Source: an uncultured Lachnospiraceae bacterium (lineage in GTDB: Bacteria; Bacillota; Clostridia; Lachnospirales; Lachnospiraceae). Taken from it: a stretch of DNA of 64,000 nucleotides. Under the pieces are notes generated by a model, which did not search any database, had not been told where the DNA came from, and saw nothing but the letters and a program-made list of their open reading frames with translations. Positions 6,966 to 15,737 of the stretch are shown piece by piece. Each line of letters starts with the position of its first letter. Position 1 is the first letter of the stretch. Position numbers and translations under genes: made by a program. The stretch spans positions 1 to 64,000 of the forward strand of contig CALWBQ010000011.1 of NCBI GenBank assembly GCA_944376125.1, read 5' to 3'.

Positions 6966-8873
6966 CTACATCAGATATTTATCCAGCCATCCGCATAATT
7001 CCTCCAGCCTTCGGATACGGTTTTCTGGTTTTCCGCTGCGGGACAGCTCATGGTTTTCTCCGTGGAAAAGCACTAGCTTTGAGTCCGTCCCATGCTGCTT
7101 CAAGGCCGAAAACATCTGGATGGAACCGCTCATAAAGCAGCGATAATCCTCATCTGACTGAAGAAACAGCGTGGGTGTTGATGCTTGAAAAGCATGGCTG
7201 ATGGGTGAAGATTCCCATATTTTCTCAAAATCTTTCCAGGGGTCAGCGACCTGGGCAAAGTTGTGGTAAAATCCAATGTCCGTGCACAGCCCTTTGGAGA
7301 TGAAATTGGAGATGGATCGCTGAGAGACAGCTGCCGCAAAGCGGTCTGTATGGCCGATGACCCAGTTGCACATAAAGCCGCCGTAGGACCCGCCGCATAT
7401 TCCAATACGCTTTTTATCCAAGGCCGGGTATCGATCCAGCACCTGATCGGCAAACTCCATCAAATCTTCATAATCAACCTCCCCCAGACGCCCTGTAATA
7501 TCAGCAAAGGCTTCGCCGCGGCCATCTGAGCCTCTCGGGTTGGTGTAAAATACAAAATAGCCTTTCCCGGACAGGCACTGCATTTCGTGATGGTATACGC
7601 TGCCAAACATTACCTTCGGTCCTCCGTGAACCTCCAGTATGCCAGGATAGGAGGCTGCAGGATCATAGTTCAGCGGAGGGATCACAAATCCATCCAGCTC
7701 CACACCATCCCTGTTGATCCAAGTAAACCGCTCCGGGGTCTGTACGGCATGGCTTCTCAGAAAATTCCCGTTGAAGTCGGTTGCCTGCTCGCTGGAACCA
7801 TCCGGATTCAGCAGGTACAGCTCTGACAGCTTTTGCTCCCGCATGGCATTGATCAGGAAACTGCTGCCTTTCTTGTCAAAGGAAAGGATTGCTCCGTCCC
7901 AGCAGGTCACCTGGCGTACCGGGCCATCCGGCGGCAGAAGAAAGATTTCACTGCTGTACCGTTTGGTGTTGCAGAAGTAAAGCCCTTCTTCACATACACA
8001 TATAAGGGACCCGCCTCCGTAGGCGGAGTCAGTTCCCACCGTATTGGTGATCATGGCATCAGGAAACGCCGCTTCTTCTGAACTGCCGGTTTCTGGATTC
8101 CAGAGCATATAGACCGGATTCCGCCCTACAAATTCAAATGTCTTTGCGGTATAAAAAATCTTATTTCCAAAGCTGCTTCCTAAAAATTTCACCTGGTCAA
8201 TCTGGGCTTCTCGCTGTCCCCGAAGGATCTGTGTCTGGCCACTTTGCCGGCTGTAAAGCCGCAGCCCGCTGGTGGGCGACTGGACATCCCGATATTCCCG
8301 GCAAGAATAAACGATCTGCTGTCCATCCAAAGACACATCAAAATACAGCACATCTACAAAGAGGCCAGTGATGGGCTGCAGGTCCTTTTGCTTCGGATCA
8401 TAAATTCCCAGACCATTTCGCATCTTATTGGTAACTCCCCTGCCGTTTTTCCAGAATGGCAGTTCGTCAAACACTTCCACATCCCCTTCTTCATCCAGGA
8501 TTTCTCCGCAGTTGTGGGAATAATGGAGAAGATACATTCCATCCGGCAGAGGCGTCACTGCCAGGATTGTTTCCTCAAGGGAGAACAGCTCCTCCGCCTC
8601 TCCTCCGGACAGAGACAGCTTCCAGCAGCTTTTTCCAGACCGGAATGCCAGAGTTTCCCTGTCCAGCCAGAAAATACCAAAACAGGTGCCTTCCCTCATT
8701 TTCTTTTTTGTTTTTGTCGAGAGATCCATCACCCACAGACTGGAGGCATAATGGTTTCTTTCCTTTTCAGCCTGATTGACCACCCAGGCAGCGAATTGGC
8801 CGTCAGGAGAGACCACTGGCTCTGACAGAAATTTTAATTGGTATAAATCTTCAATCCTTACCGGTTGTTTCAT
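6966..8873 (-). CDS. S9-family serine peptidase (acylaminoacyl-peptidase type), copy 2
   Basis: Cytoplasmic prolyl-oligopeptidase-family peptidase, 635 residues: an N-terminal beta-propeller (WD40-like PD40 repeats such as SPDGQFAAWV) to about residue 375, then an alpha/beta hydrolase domain. The triad is visible as Ser in GGSYGGFM, Asp in SDEDYRC and His in HGENHELSRSG near the C-terminus. GGGAGAG precedes the start. It overlaps the upstream paralogue by 23 bp and shares its closing motif, pointing to a tandem duplication. As the end of a peptide-import operon it probably degrades imported short peptides. Confidence 0.93.
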   Translation of the reverse strand: MKQPVRIEDLYQLKFLSEPVVSPDGQFAAWVVNQAEKERNHYASSLWVMDLSTKTKKKMREGTCFGIFWLDRETLAFRSGKSCWKLSLSGGEAEELFSLEETILAVTPLPDGMYLLHYSHNCGEILDEEGDVEVFDELPFWKNGRGVTNKMRNGLGIYDPKQKDLQPITGLFVDVLYFDVSLDGQQIVYSCREYRDVQSPTSGLRLYSRQSGQTQILRGQREAQIDQVKFLGSSFGNKIFYTAKTFEFVGRNPVYMLWNPETGSSEEAAFPDAMITNTVGTDSAYGGGSLICVCEEGLYFCNTKRYSSEIFLLPPDGPVRQVTCWDGAILSFDKKGSSFLINAMREQKLSELYLLNPDGSSEQATDFNGNFLRSHAVQTPERFTWINRDGVELDGFVIPPLNYDPAASYPGILEVHGGPKVMFGSVYHHEMQCLSGKGYFVFYTNPRGSDGRGEAFADITGRLGEVDYEDLMEFADQVLDRYPALDKKRIGICGGSYGGFMCNWVIGHTDRFAAAVSQRSISNFISKGLCTDIGFYHNFAQVADPWKDFEKIWESSPISHAFQASTPTLFLQSDEDYRCFMSGSIQMFSALKQHGTDSKLVLFHGENHELSRSGKPENRIRRLEELCGWLDKYLM

Positions 8874-10809
8874 CGAACGTCTCTCCCTTCAAATAGTGAT
8901 TCATCCATCCAAGGATCTCCTTCATTCTCCGGCATCTGTTCTGCGGTTTCCCTGATCGTGAGAGCTCGTGGGATTCCCCGTGGAACAGGCACATGCGTGC
9001 CGGGCACCCGTGGAGCTTCAAAGCAGAGAACATAGACAGCCCTTCTACCATCCAGCACCGCATATCTTCGTCAGAGTGGATAAACAAGGTTGGCGTCACG
9101 CAGCGGTCTGCATATTTTAGGGGCGAGAAGCCCCACAGTTTTTCTGGGTTTTCCCTAGTGTAGGTATTGTGATGGCGTTTATTAAAAATATATCCAATAT
9201 CAGATGTATATTCCATGGTGAGCCAACTGGAGATGGAGCGCTGAGAGACAGCCGCGGCAAAGCGGTCTGTATGGCCAATGATCCAGTTTGTCATAAAACC
9301 GCCGTAGGACCCTCCGGTTACACCGACTCTGGCCCGATCGATCATGGGATAGCGCCGCAGAACCTCATCCGTAAATTCCATCAAATTCTGATATTCTACT
9401 GTACCGTATTTTTCCCGAATATCGCCAAAAGCGTTTCCTCTCCCGTCAGAGCCCCGCGGATTGCAGAAGAATACGAAATAGCCGGCATTCGCCCACAGCT
9501 GCATCTCATGGTGATAGACTGGGCCAAACGCAGTTCTGGGCCCTCCATGAATGTGGAGGATCGCTGGGTAGCGTCTGAGAGGATCCCGCTCAGACATATC
9601 CGTCGGCGGCATCACCCACCCATGGATCTCCACCCCATCGGTTCCGGTATAAAATACGGGTTCTGGCACCGACAGGCGATGATTTTTCAGCCATTCTCCG
9701 TTAAAGTCTGTCACCTGTTTTCCATCAAAGAAAAGCTCTGCCGGTGCAAGACCTCGCATTTTACACTCCAGAACATGACCTTTATACACATCAAATCCAT
9801 CTACGGCACATCCCGGTTCCACCATCTGCTTTATCGTCCCGTCGGCTTCCAGCCGGCATAGGCCGGACTCATCATTGATAGTAGATACAAACCAGTATGT
9901 ATCTCCGGCCATTTTATCTAGCCGGCCGCTCCCAATCTTGGCATCGGAATTGACAGAATTAATTCCAACTGCATATTCCCAGGAAGAAAACAGAGTCAGC
10001 TCTCCCGTCTTCAATGCCATCTTATAAAATTCTGGATACTGGCTCCAACCATAGCGTTTGTTGTCGCTGACAGTAATCAGCGCCTCCTCATCGCTTAAAA
10101 ATTCCAGTGTGTCGCCGGTTCGGACGGAATCTTTTTCAATCAGAACCCGCATATCACCGGTCTTCCAGTTGTAAAGCCGCACCTCATTCCAGTTATATCG
10201 GCGCCCTCTCCATTCCATGCCGGAAACCAAAAGCATGTCGCCTCTCCGGCGGTATGCAGTGATGTCAAACCATTCCCCGGTCAAGGGCGTAAGCCGTTTT
10301 CCCTCTTCATCTGCTTCCGGGTCGAAAAGGAAAAGCCTGTTTCGGATTCCATAGGTAAAACGCTGCCCATTGCTCCAGAAAGGCGCCTCCTCAATGACCT
10401 CACAGTTCTCGGATTTCGGTTCTCCATTCTGCCATCGCGCCAGTACCAAGTACCGGCCGTCTTCCATCTGCTCGAATTTGACTGCGGGGAAAGGGAGGGT
10501 GAAGGCTGCCATGGCCTCGCCGCCAGACGGATCAATCTCATAGATTGTATGTTCCTTTTCTCCTTCCCGTTTTGCCGGGAACAGCAAAGTATTATGGTTA
10601 GTCCAAAAATAGTTTTTGACATCGCCGCTTCTGGTCAGCCTTCTGGTCTGTCCAGAGTCAGGTTCTAAGATCCAGAGGTCTCCTGTATAGCCGTTGGCTT
10701 TGTAATTGCCCTGCTGGACAATAAATGCGGCCTTGGATCCATCCGGCGAAAAGCCGGGACTGCTCACAAAGCGGAGGTCAAAAAGGCTTTTAATCGTAAT
10801 CTTTTCCAT
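8851..10809 (-). CDS. S9-family serine peptidase (acylaminoacyl-peptidase type), copy 1
   Basis: Paralogue of the following gene, 652 residues, with an N-terminal propeller (FSPDGSKAAFIVQQG) and a C-terminal hydrolase domain with Ser in GGSYGGFM, Asp in SDEDMRC and His in HGESHELSRSG. No signal peptide, so cytoplasmic. AGGAG lies 8 bases before the ATG. It follows the EamA transporter gene by 35 bp and the peptide ABC transporter genes beyond that, with no terminator seen between, so it is likely co-transcribed and acts on imported peptides. The two copies differ enough in the propeller to suggest different peptide preferences (inference). Confidence 0.93.
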   Translation of the reverse strand: MEKITIKSLFDLRFVSSPGFSPDGSKAAFIVQQGNYKANGYTGDLWILEPDSGQTRRLTRSGDVKNYFWTNHNTLLFPAKREGEKEHTIYEIDPSGGEAMAAFTLPFPAVKFEQMEDGRYLVLARWQNGEPKSENCEVIEEAPFWSNGQRFTYGIRNRLFLFDPEADEEGKRLTPLTGEWFDITAYRRRGDMLLVSGMEWRGRRYNWNEVRLYNWKTGDMRVLIEKDSVRTGDTLEFLSDEEALITVSDNKRYGWSQYPEFYKMALKTGELTLFSSWEYAVGINSVNSDAKIGSGRLDKMAGDTYWFVSTINDESGLCRLEADGTIKQMVEPGCAVDGFDVYKGHVLECKMRGLAPAELFFDGKQVTDFNGEWLKNHRLSVPEPVFYTGTDGVEIHGWVMPPTDMSERDPLRRYPAILHIHGGPRTAFGPVYHHEMQLWANAGYFVFFCNPRGSDGRGNAFGDIREKYGTVEYQNLMEFTDEVLRRYPMIDRARVGVTGGSYGGFMTNWIIGHTDRFAAAVSQRSISSWLTMEYTSDIGYIFNKRHHNTYTRENPEKLWGFSPLKYADRCVTPTLFIHSDEDMRCWMVEGLSMFSALKLHGCPARMCLFHGESHELSRSGKPQNRCRRMKEILGWMNHYLKGETFDETTGKD

Positions 10810-10844
10810 ATTGTTTTCTCCTGACTGATAAAAGCATAAAAATG

Positions 10845-11783
10845 TTACCTCTTCTGGATTTTAAATCGGTTTTCTTCGCCTTCGGCCTGGTATGACATTC
10901 CGATCCCAATCATCCCTGCCAGAATCAGCGCAGCTCCAAGTATTTCTTGGCAGCGAAACGATTCTCCAAGGATCAGCACTCCTGACAGAATTCCAATTAC
11001 GGTGCTGAAGGAACAGGTGGCGGCGTATACCGCTGCCGGAAGATTAGCCGCGGCATAGGTCATCAGCAGAAAGGCTCCTGCACAGGAACCAATCCCCATA
11101 TACAGGACGGCAATAACAAACTGCTTGTCGGACAGCACAGCAAAGTATTGGAAAGCTGTTGTTCCGGACGCTGCAGCCCGAAGGAATGCCGCTGCCGTAA
11201 ATCCTATAGCTCCCATCCCTGTGGTGATATAAACAATCTCAAAGGACGTGAAGTAGGCGGATGCCCTGCGAACCAGGACTCTCCCCAAAGCAATCACCGT
11301 CATAGATGCCATTACCAGGATAAAGCCTGCGGGCGATATCTCACCTCCGGAATCTGCCGTTGCCTTGGCTGTAAAGATGCCGAATACGGTCACAAAAAGG
11401 AACAGTACCTGTCTCCGGGTTGGATATTCCCGGTTGATCGCTACAGAAAAAAATAGCATCAGAGCCGGGACGATGCTGAGGTACATGGAGAGCTGCGATG
11501 TAGGCGCGTAAATGGTGGAAGTGGTTTCCAGCACCTGACTGATCAGAGGATTGACCAGGCCGCAGAGTACCACCAGACAGATCGGCCGTTTTCGGTAATG
11601 TACCTTTTGAAAGCCAAAAAGGAGCAGGACTGTCATCACCAGAAATCCTAATCCAAAGCGGAAAGAAAGAAATTTGATTGTGTCCTGCCCTACGGCATCC
11701 ATTCCCAGTTTAATAAAGAGATAGGCGAAGCCGAATAATACCTGGGAGGCAATATTGGCAAAGAGGGGCAGGTAGCGTTTCAT
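10845..11783 (-). CDS. EamA/DMT-superfamily transporter
   Basis: About 312 residues with ten predicted membrane helices in two EamA repeats, as in drug/metabolite exporters such as RhaT/YdcZ-type proteins. The helix-rich pattern (LFANIASQVLFGFAYLFIKL at the start, GAALILAGMIGIGMSY at the end) is clear. The start is taken at ATG 11783, which forms an ATGA overlap with the stop of the ATPase gene; an in-frame start at 11819 has no ribosome site. It sits between peptide-import ATPase and peptidase genes, so it may export amino acids released from peptides (inference). Confidence 0.85.
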   Translation of the reverse strand: MKRYLPLFANIASQVLFGFAYLFIKLGMDAVGQDTIKFLSFRFGLGFLVMTVLLLFGFQKVHYRKRPICLVVLCGLVNPLISQVLETTSTIYAPTSQLSMYLSIVPALMLFFSVAINREYPTRRQVLFLFVTVFGIFTAKATADSGGEISPAGFILVMASMTVIALGRVLVRRASAYFTSFEIVYITTGMGAIGFTAAAFLRAAASGTTAFQYFAVLSDKQFVIAVLYMGIGSCAGAFLLMTYAAANLPAAVYAATCSFSTVIGILSGVLILGESFRCQEILGAALILAGMIGIGMSYQAEGEENRFKIQKR

Positions 11784-12781
11784 TCTCCTGCCATACCTCT
11801 CTCTAAGGGATGATGGCACGCTGCAAAATGTCCCGGCTGCAATTCTTTCAACTGTGGACAGGTATTGCGGCAGGTTTCATCCGCATAAGGACATCTGGGA
11901 TGGAAATGGCAGCCTGAAGGCGGGTCCAGAGCATTTGGAATATCTCCCTTCAGGATGTCCCGGCTCTCTTCTTGTTTTCGCAGATCTGGATCCGGAAGCG
12001 GAATCGCCTCCAAAAGCCCTTCTGTATATGGGTGCATTGGCTGTGCAAAGAGAGATTCTTTGTCAGCCAGCTCTACGATCTGTCCAAGATACATAACTGC
12101 GATCCGGTCACTGATATGTTTTACAGTGGGAAGCCCATGGGCAATAAAAATATAAGTCAGGCCATAGGTTTTCTGAAGTTCCTTTAAAAGATTCAAAATC
12201 TGAGCCTGGATAGATACATCCAAGGCAGATACCGGCTCATCACAGATCACCAGCTTCGGCTGAAGGGCCAGGGCTCTGGCGATACCGATTCTCTGCCGCT
12301 GGCCGCCAGAAAATTCGTGGGGAAATCTGGAAGCATATGTCTCATCCAGTCCCACATTTCGCATCAGGTCAAGAACTTTTTCATGGAGTTCGTTTCCAGA
12401 AGCGATGTGGTGGGTCTTCAATGGCTCAGCAATGATCTCTTCTACCCGCATCCTTGGGTTTAAAGAAGAATAAGGATCCTGAAAGATCATCTGGATATCC
12501 TTCCGGTACTTGATGAGCTCTCTGCGGCTCAGCTTTGCCAGATCCTGGCCTTCAAACAAAATCTGACCTTCTGTTGGTTTTAAGAGACGAATAATAGTAT
12601 TTCCCAAGGTAGACTTTCCGCAGCCAGATTCCCCCACGATCCCCAGGGTTTCACCTTGTCGGATGGTAAAGCTGACATCATCCACTGCCTTTAAATAGCG
12701 CGGCTTACCACCGATCTTTTCTGCTTTCACTTTAAAATAGGTTTTCAGATTTTTTACTTCCAGCAGTTTTCCATCAGCCAT
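11780..12781 (-). CDS. Oligopeptide/dipeptide ABC transporter ATP-binding protein (OppF/DppF)
   Basis: Nucleotide-binding subunit of a peptide importer, 333 residues. Walker [11 protein letters not shown]-loop [10 protein letters not shown], signature [15 protein letters not shown] and Walker [13 protein letters not shown] are all present, plus the C-terminal oligopeptide-type domain with the Cys-rich [11 protein letters not shown] segment (probable Fe-S site). The start is ATG 12781, 8 bases after GGAGG; it overlaps the upstream ATPase gene by 8 bp. Pairs with the next gene to form the ATPase heterodimer. Confidence 0.95.
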   Translation of the reverse strand: MADGKLLEVKNLKTYFKVKAEKIGGKPRYLKAVDDVSFTIRQGETLGIVGESGCGKSTLGNTIIRLLKPTEGQILFEGQDLAKLSRRELIKYRKDIQMIFQDPYSSLNPRMRVEEIIAEPLKTHHIASGNELHEKVLDLMRNVGLDETYASRFPHEFSGGQRQRIGIARALALQPKLVICDEPVSALDVSIQAQILNLLKELQKTYGLTYIFIAHGLPTVKHISDRIAVMYLGQIVELADKESLFAQPMHPYTEGLLEAIPLPDPDLRKQEESRDILKGDIPNALDPPSGCHFHPRCPYADETCRNTCPQLKELQPGHFAACHHPLERGMAGE

Positions 12782-13769
12782 TTTGATCACCTCCCAGTTC
12801 CTCCCAGTGGAGACATCTTACATAGCGGTTCCCCAGAACCGCGCTGAGCTCAGGCATCGTTTTCCTGCAGTCTTCTCTGGCATAAGGGCAGCGCGGGTGG
12901 AAGCGGCAGCCCTCCGGCATGGAAGACAGATTGGGGACAACGCCGTTGATAGTATCCAAAACCTCATCTGACTGATTGATCTTGATGGTGCTGTTCATCA
13001 GTCCCTGGGTATATGGATGGAGCGGCCGGTGGAACAAGCTGAACACATCTGCCTGCTCTACGATCTGCCCGGCATACATCACGATTACACGGTCTGCAAT
13101 CTCTGCCACCACACCGAGATCATGGGTGATAAACAGGATAGATGCGCTGTATTCTTTCATAAGCTGGCGCATCAGCCTGAGGATCTGAGCCTGGATGGTC
13201 ACATCCAGAGCAGTAGTGGGCTCATCTGCAATCAGAAGCGTAGGGTTGTTGGCCATAGCAATGGCGATCATAACTCTCTGGCGCATTCCGCCGCTCAGGG
13301 CATTGGGGTACTCCTTGAGGATTGATTCCGGCCGCGGTATTTCCACTTTCTTTAAGAGTTCAACTGCCCTATCTCTGGCTTCTTTCTTGCTGATCTGATT
13401 GTGAATGCGAATGGTCTCCGTAAGCTGGTAGCCGATGGTAAAAAGAGGATTTAAGCTGGTAAGAGGCTCCTGGAAGATCATTGCCATCTCTTTGCCGCGC
13501 AGTTTTCTCAGCTCGTCAGGCTTCATGGCTGTCAGCTCCCGCCCTCCTAATGAAATGGATTTGGCTTCCACCTGGCAGTTTTTTGGCGTAAGGCCCATAA
13601 CAGAGAGTGAGGTGATGCTTTTTCCGCAGCCGGATTCGCCTACGAGAGCAACCAGCTCACCCTTCCCAATCTCAAAAGAGACGTCTTTTACAGCTTGGAT
13701 CCGCCCGTTTTCTGTCTTAAAATATACGTTCAGATTTTCGATTTTTAGTAAAGATTCCCGATTTTCCAT
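12774..13769 (-). CDS. Oligopeptide/dipeptide ABC transporter ATP-binding protein (OppD/DppD)
   Basis: Second ATPase subunit, 331 residues, with Walker [11 protein letters not shown]-loop FQEPLTSLNP, signature LSGGMRQRVMIAIAM, Walker B LLIADEPTTALD and the C-terminal HPRCPYAREDC motif. It follows the permease gene by 36 bp and overlaps the partner ATPase gene. OppD/DppD rather than OppF/DppF by its order in the operon and its Walker A ending in SI. Confidence 0.95.
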   Translation of the reverse strand: MENRESLLKIENLNVYFKTENGRIQAVKDVSFEIGKGELVALVGESGCGKSITSLSVMGLTPKNCQVEAKSISLGGRELTAMKPDELRKLRGKEMAMIFQEPLTSLNPLFTIGYQLTETIRIHNQISKKEARDRAVELLKKVEIPRPESILKEYPNALSGGMRQRVMIAIAMANNPTLLIADEPTTALDVTIQAQILRLMRQLMKEYSASILFITHDLGVVAEIADRVIVMYAGQIVEQADVFSLFHRPLHPYTQGLMNSTIKINQSDEVLDTINGVVPNLSSMPEGCRFHPRCPYAREDCRKTMPELSAVLGNRYVRCLHWEELGGDQNG

Positions 13770-13805
13770 AGTTTATCCTAGCCTTTCAAGCGTACTGTAT
13801 TTTTA

Positions 13806-14684
13806 TCACAGACCCTGGTTGTGGGGATCCAGGTAATCTCTCAGCCAGTTTCCCAGGAACATAATACCAAGTACAGTGAGTGTCAGGGTGATGCCAGGCA
13901 GAGTGGCTACCCACCAGTCTGTATCCAGATAGTTTCTGCCGGCAGAAAGCATGCCTCCCCAAGAGACATTTGGCGGCTGGATTCCGAGGCCCAGGAAACT
14001 CAGGCTGGTTTCTGCTATAATGCTGGTAGCCACTGCCAGGGTTGAAACCACAATAAATACAGAAAATACATTGGGCAGGATATGCTTCAATATAATTTTG
14101 TAGTCTGGCGTGCCGATGGTGATGGAGGCTTTTACAAATTCTCTTTCTTTGAGAACCAGCACTTCACTGCGAATCAGCCGGGCATAATTGACCCAGCCTG
14201 TCACACCAATTACGATAATTAATGTTGTCACACTGGCCTGCATCAGGCTGACAGCCACCAGAGCCAGAAGGGTTCTTGGGATGGCATGGAAAGCGTCCGT
14301 AATTCTCATAATGATGGAGTCACAGATGCCGCCGTAATATCCGGCAACCAGCCCAAAAAGAGTTCCGATAAAGCCTGCCACAAACACGCTGAACACACCG
14401 ATCAGCATGGATATGCGCGCTCCGTAGATCAGCCGGCTTAAAATATCATGGCCTAAGTTATCAGTTCCCAGCAGGAATTGAATATCTCCGCCCTCCACAA
14501 AGGCTGGAGGTTTTAACATATACAGGGGGTTAATGGCATTGGGGTCGTAGGGGGCAATATAGGGAGCAAACACTGCACAGAACATCACGACTGTTACAAT
14601 GATAAACCCTACCATTCCCGTTTTGCTTCTCCAGAGGGACCGCAGCCAGCGCGGTGCTCTCTTTCTCTTCACTGTCGTTTTCAT
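13806..14684 (-). CDS. Oligopeptide/dipeptide ABC transporter permease (OppC/DppC)
   Basis: Inner-membrane permease, 292 residues, with an N-terminal extension (RKRAPRWLRSLWRSKTG), six predicted helices and the EAA loop near residue 190 (IRSEVLVLKEREFVKASITI). The start at ATG 14684 is 8 bases after AAAGGAG; a longer reading from 14723 overlaps the upstream permease and lacks a ribosome site. Heterodimer partner of the following OppB/DppB-type gene product. Confidence 0.95.
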   Translation of the reverse strand: MKTTVKRKRAPRWLRSLWRSKTGMVGFIIVTVVMFCAVFAPYIAPYDPNAINPLYMLKPPAFVEGGDIQFLLGTDNLGHDILSRLIYGARISMLIGVFSVFVAGFIGTLFGLVAGYYGGICDSIIMRITDAFHAIPRTLLALVAVSLMQASVTTLIIVIGVTGWVNYARLIRSEVLVLKEREFVKASITIGTPDYKIILKHILPNVFSVFIVVSTLAVATSIIAETSLSFLGLGIQPPNVSWGGMLSAGRNYLDTDWWVATLPGITLTLTVLGIMFLGNWLRDYLDPHNQGL

Positions 14685-14697
14685 CTTTTGCGCTCCT

Positions 14698-15615
14698 TTA
14701 CTGGTATTTAATCCGCGGATCAATCAGGCAATAGACGAGATCTGCAATCAGATTCGCAATCAGAGTGATGATCGAAATTAGGAAAATACATACTTGAACG
14801 ATACTCATATCCCGGTTATTGATGGCCTGGATTAAAAATTGTCCCAGACCTGGCCAGGCAAAGACGGTCTCCACGATCAGTGCTCCGCCGACCAGTCCAG
14901 GAATCTGCAAGGCGACGATGGTGACGACTGGCACCAAAGCATTTTTAAAAGCATGAATACAGATGACGAAACTTTCTCGGAGTCCCTTGCTTCTGGCTGT
15001 CCGGATATAATCCTCGTGCATAATGGACAGCATATTGGATCGGATCAGCGGAATGATAGGCGCCGCTGTCTGCACAGCCAGGGTTGCAGCCGGCAGGATA
15101 ATGTGAGCCGGAGTTCCGCTGCCGGATACCGGAAGAATTCGGAGATTGACAGAAAAGAGAAGAATCAGCAGGATGCCTACCCAGAAACTGGGCATAGCAC
15201 GCCCCAGGACAGACAATCCGCTGATCAGCAGATCAAAGGGGGTACCTGAAAATTGAGCGCTCAGAATTCCCATGGGAATGGCGAACAAAATGGCAAACAG
15301 CAGAGAGACACCGGCAAGCTGTACAGAGACAGGAATCCTGGCCAGTGCCAGATCCAGAGCAGGCTGGTTAAAACGGTAAGAGTCACCGAAATCTCCTCTC
15401 AGGACATTTTTAATGAAATCAAAATACTGGATATACAGAGGACGATTCAGCCCCATAGCCTCCCGCAGCCTCTCTCTGTCCTCCGGTGTTGCGTCAAGCG
15501 GCAAGAGATTCACTGTAGGGTCGCCTGCCACATTGACTAGAAAAAATACGACCATCGTAATAATGATCAAAACTGGGATCACCTGCAGCAGACGTCTGAC
15601 CAGATACCTTTCCAT
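14698..15615 (-). CDS. Oligopeptide/dipeptide ABC transporter permease (OppB/DppB)
   Basis: Inner-membrane permease, 305 residues, with the typical start MERYLVRRLLQVIPVLIIIT, the DPT motif of the extracellular loop (VAGDPTVNLLP) and an EAA loop (IRSNMLSIMHEDYIRTARSK). ATG 15615 is 7 bases after AGGAGGG; the ATG at 15621 is too close to it. An intercistronic hairpin at 15646-15670 separates it from the binding-protein gene, which would let the binding protein be made in excess. Confidence 0.95.
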   Translation of the reverse strand: MERYLVRRLLQVIPVLIIITMVVFFLVNVAGDPTVNLLPLDATPEDRERLREAMGLNRPLYIQYFDFIKNVLRGDFGDSYRFNQPALDLALARIPVSVQLAGVSLLFAILFAIPMGILSAQFSGTPFDLLISGLSVLGRAMPSFWVGILLILLFSVNLRILPVSGSGTPAHIILPAATLAVQTAAPIIPLIRSNMLSIMHEDYIRTARSKGLRESFVICIHAFKNALVPVVTIVALQIPGLVGGALIVETVFAWPGLGQFLIQAINNRDMSIVQVCIFLISIITLIANLIADLVYCLIDPRIKYQ

Positions 15616-15645
15616 TGTCATTCCCTCCTAATCTGATAGCAAAAG

Positions 15646-15670
15646 GAGGCTGCTGGGATACAACAGCCTC
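15646..15670 (-). terminator. Intercistronic hairpin between binding protein and permease genes
   Basis: Minus-strand stem GAGGCTGTTG / CAGCAGCCTC (10 bp, one G-U) with a 5-base loop, followed by CTTTT. A partial terminator or 3' stabiliser of the kind often found after substrate-binding-protein genes. A second GC-rich hairpin (AGCGGC / GCCGCT) lies just upstream near 15690-15720. Confidence 0.65.
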
Positions 15671-15737
15671 TTGCGAAAGTCCTTTATTTTTAGCGGCTTG
15701 GCCGCCATTTGGCCGCTCTGATGAGCCGTTATACTAT

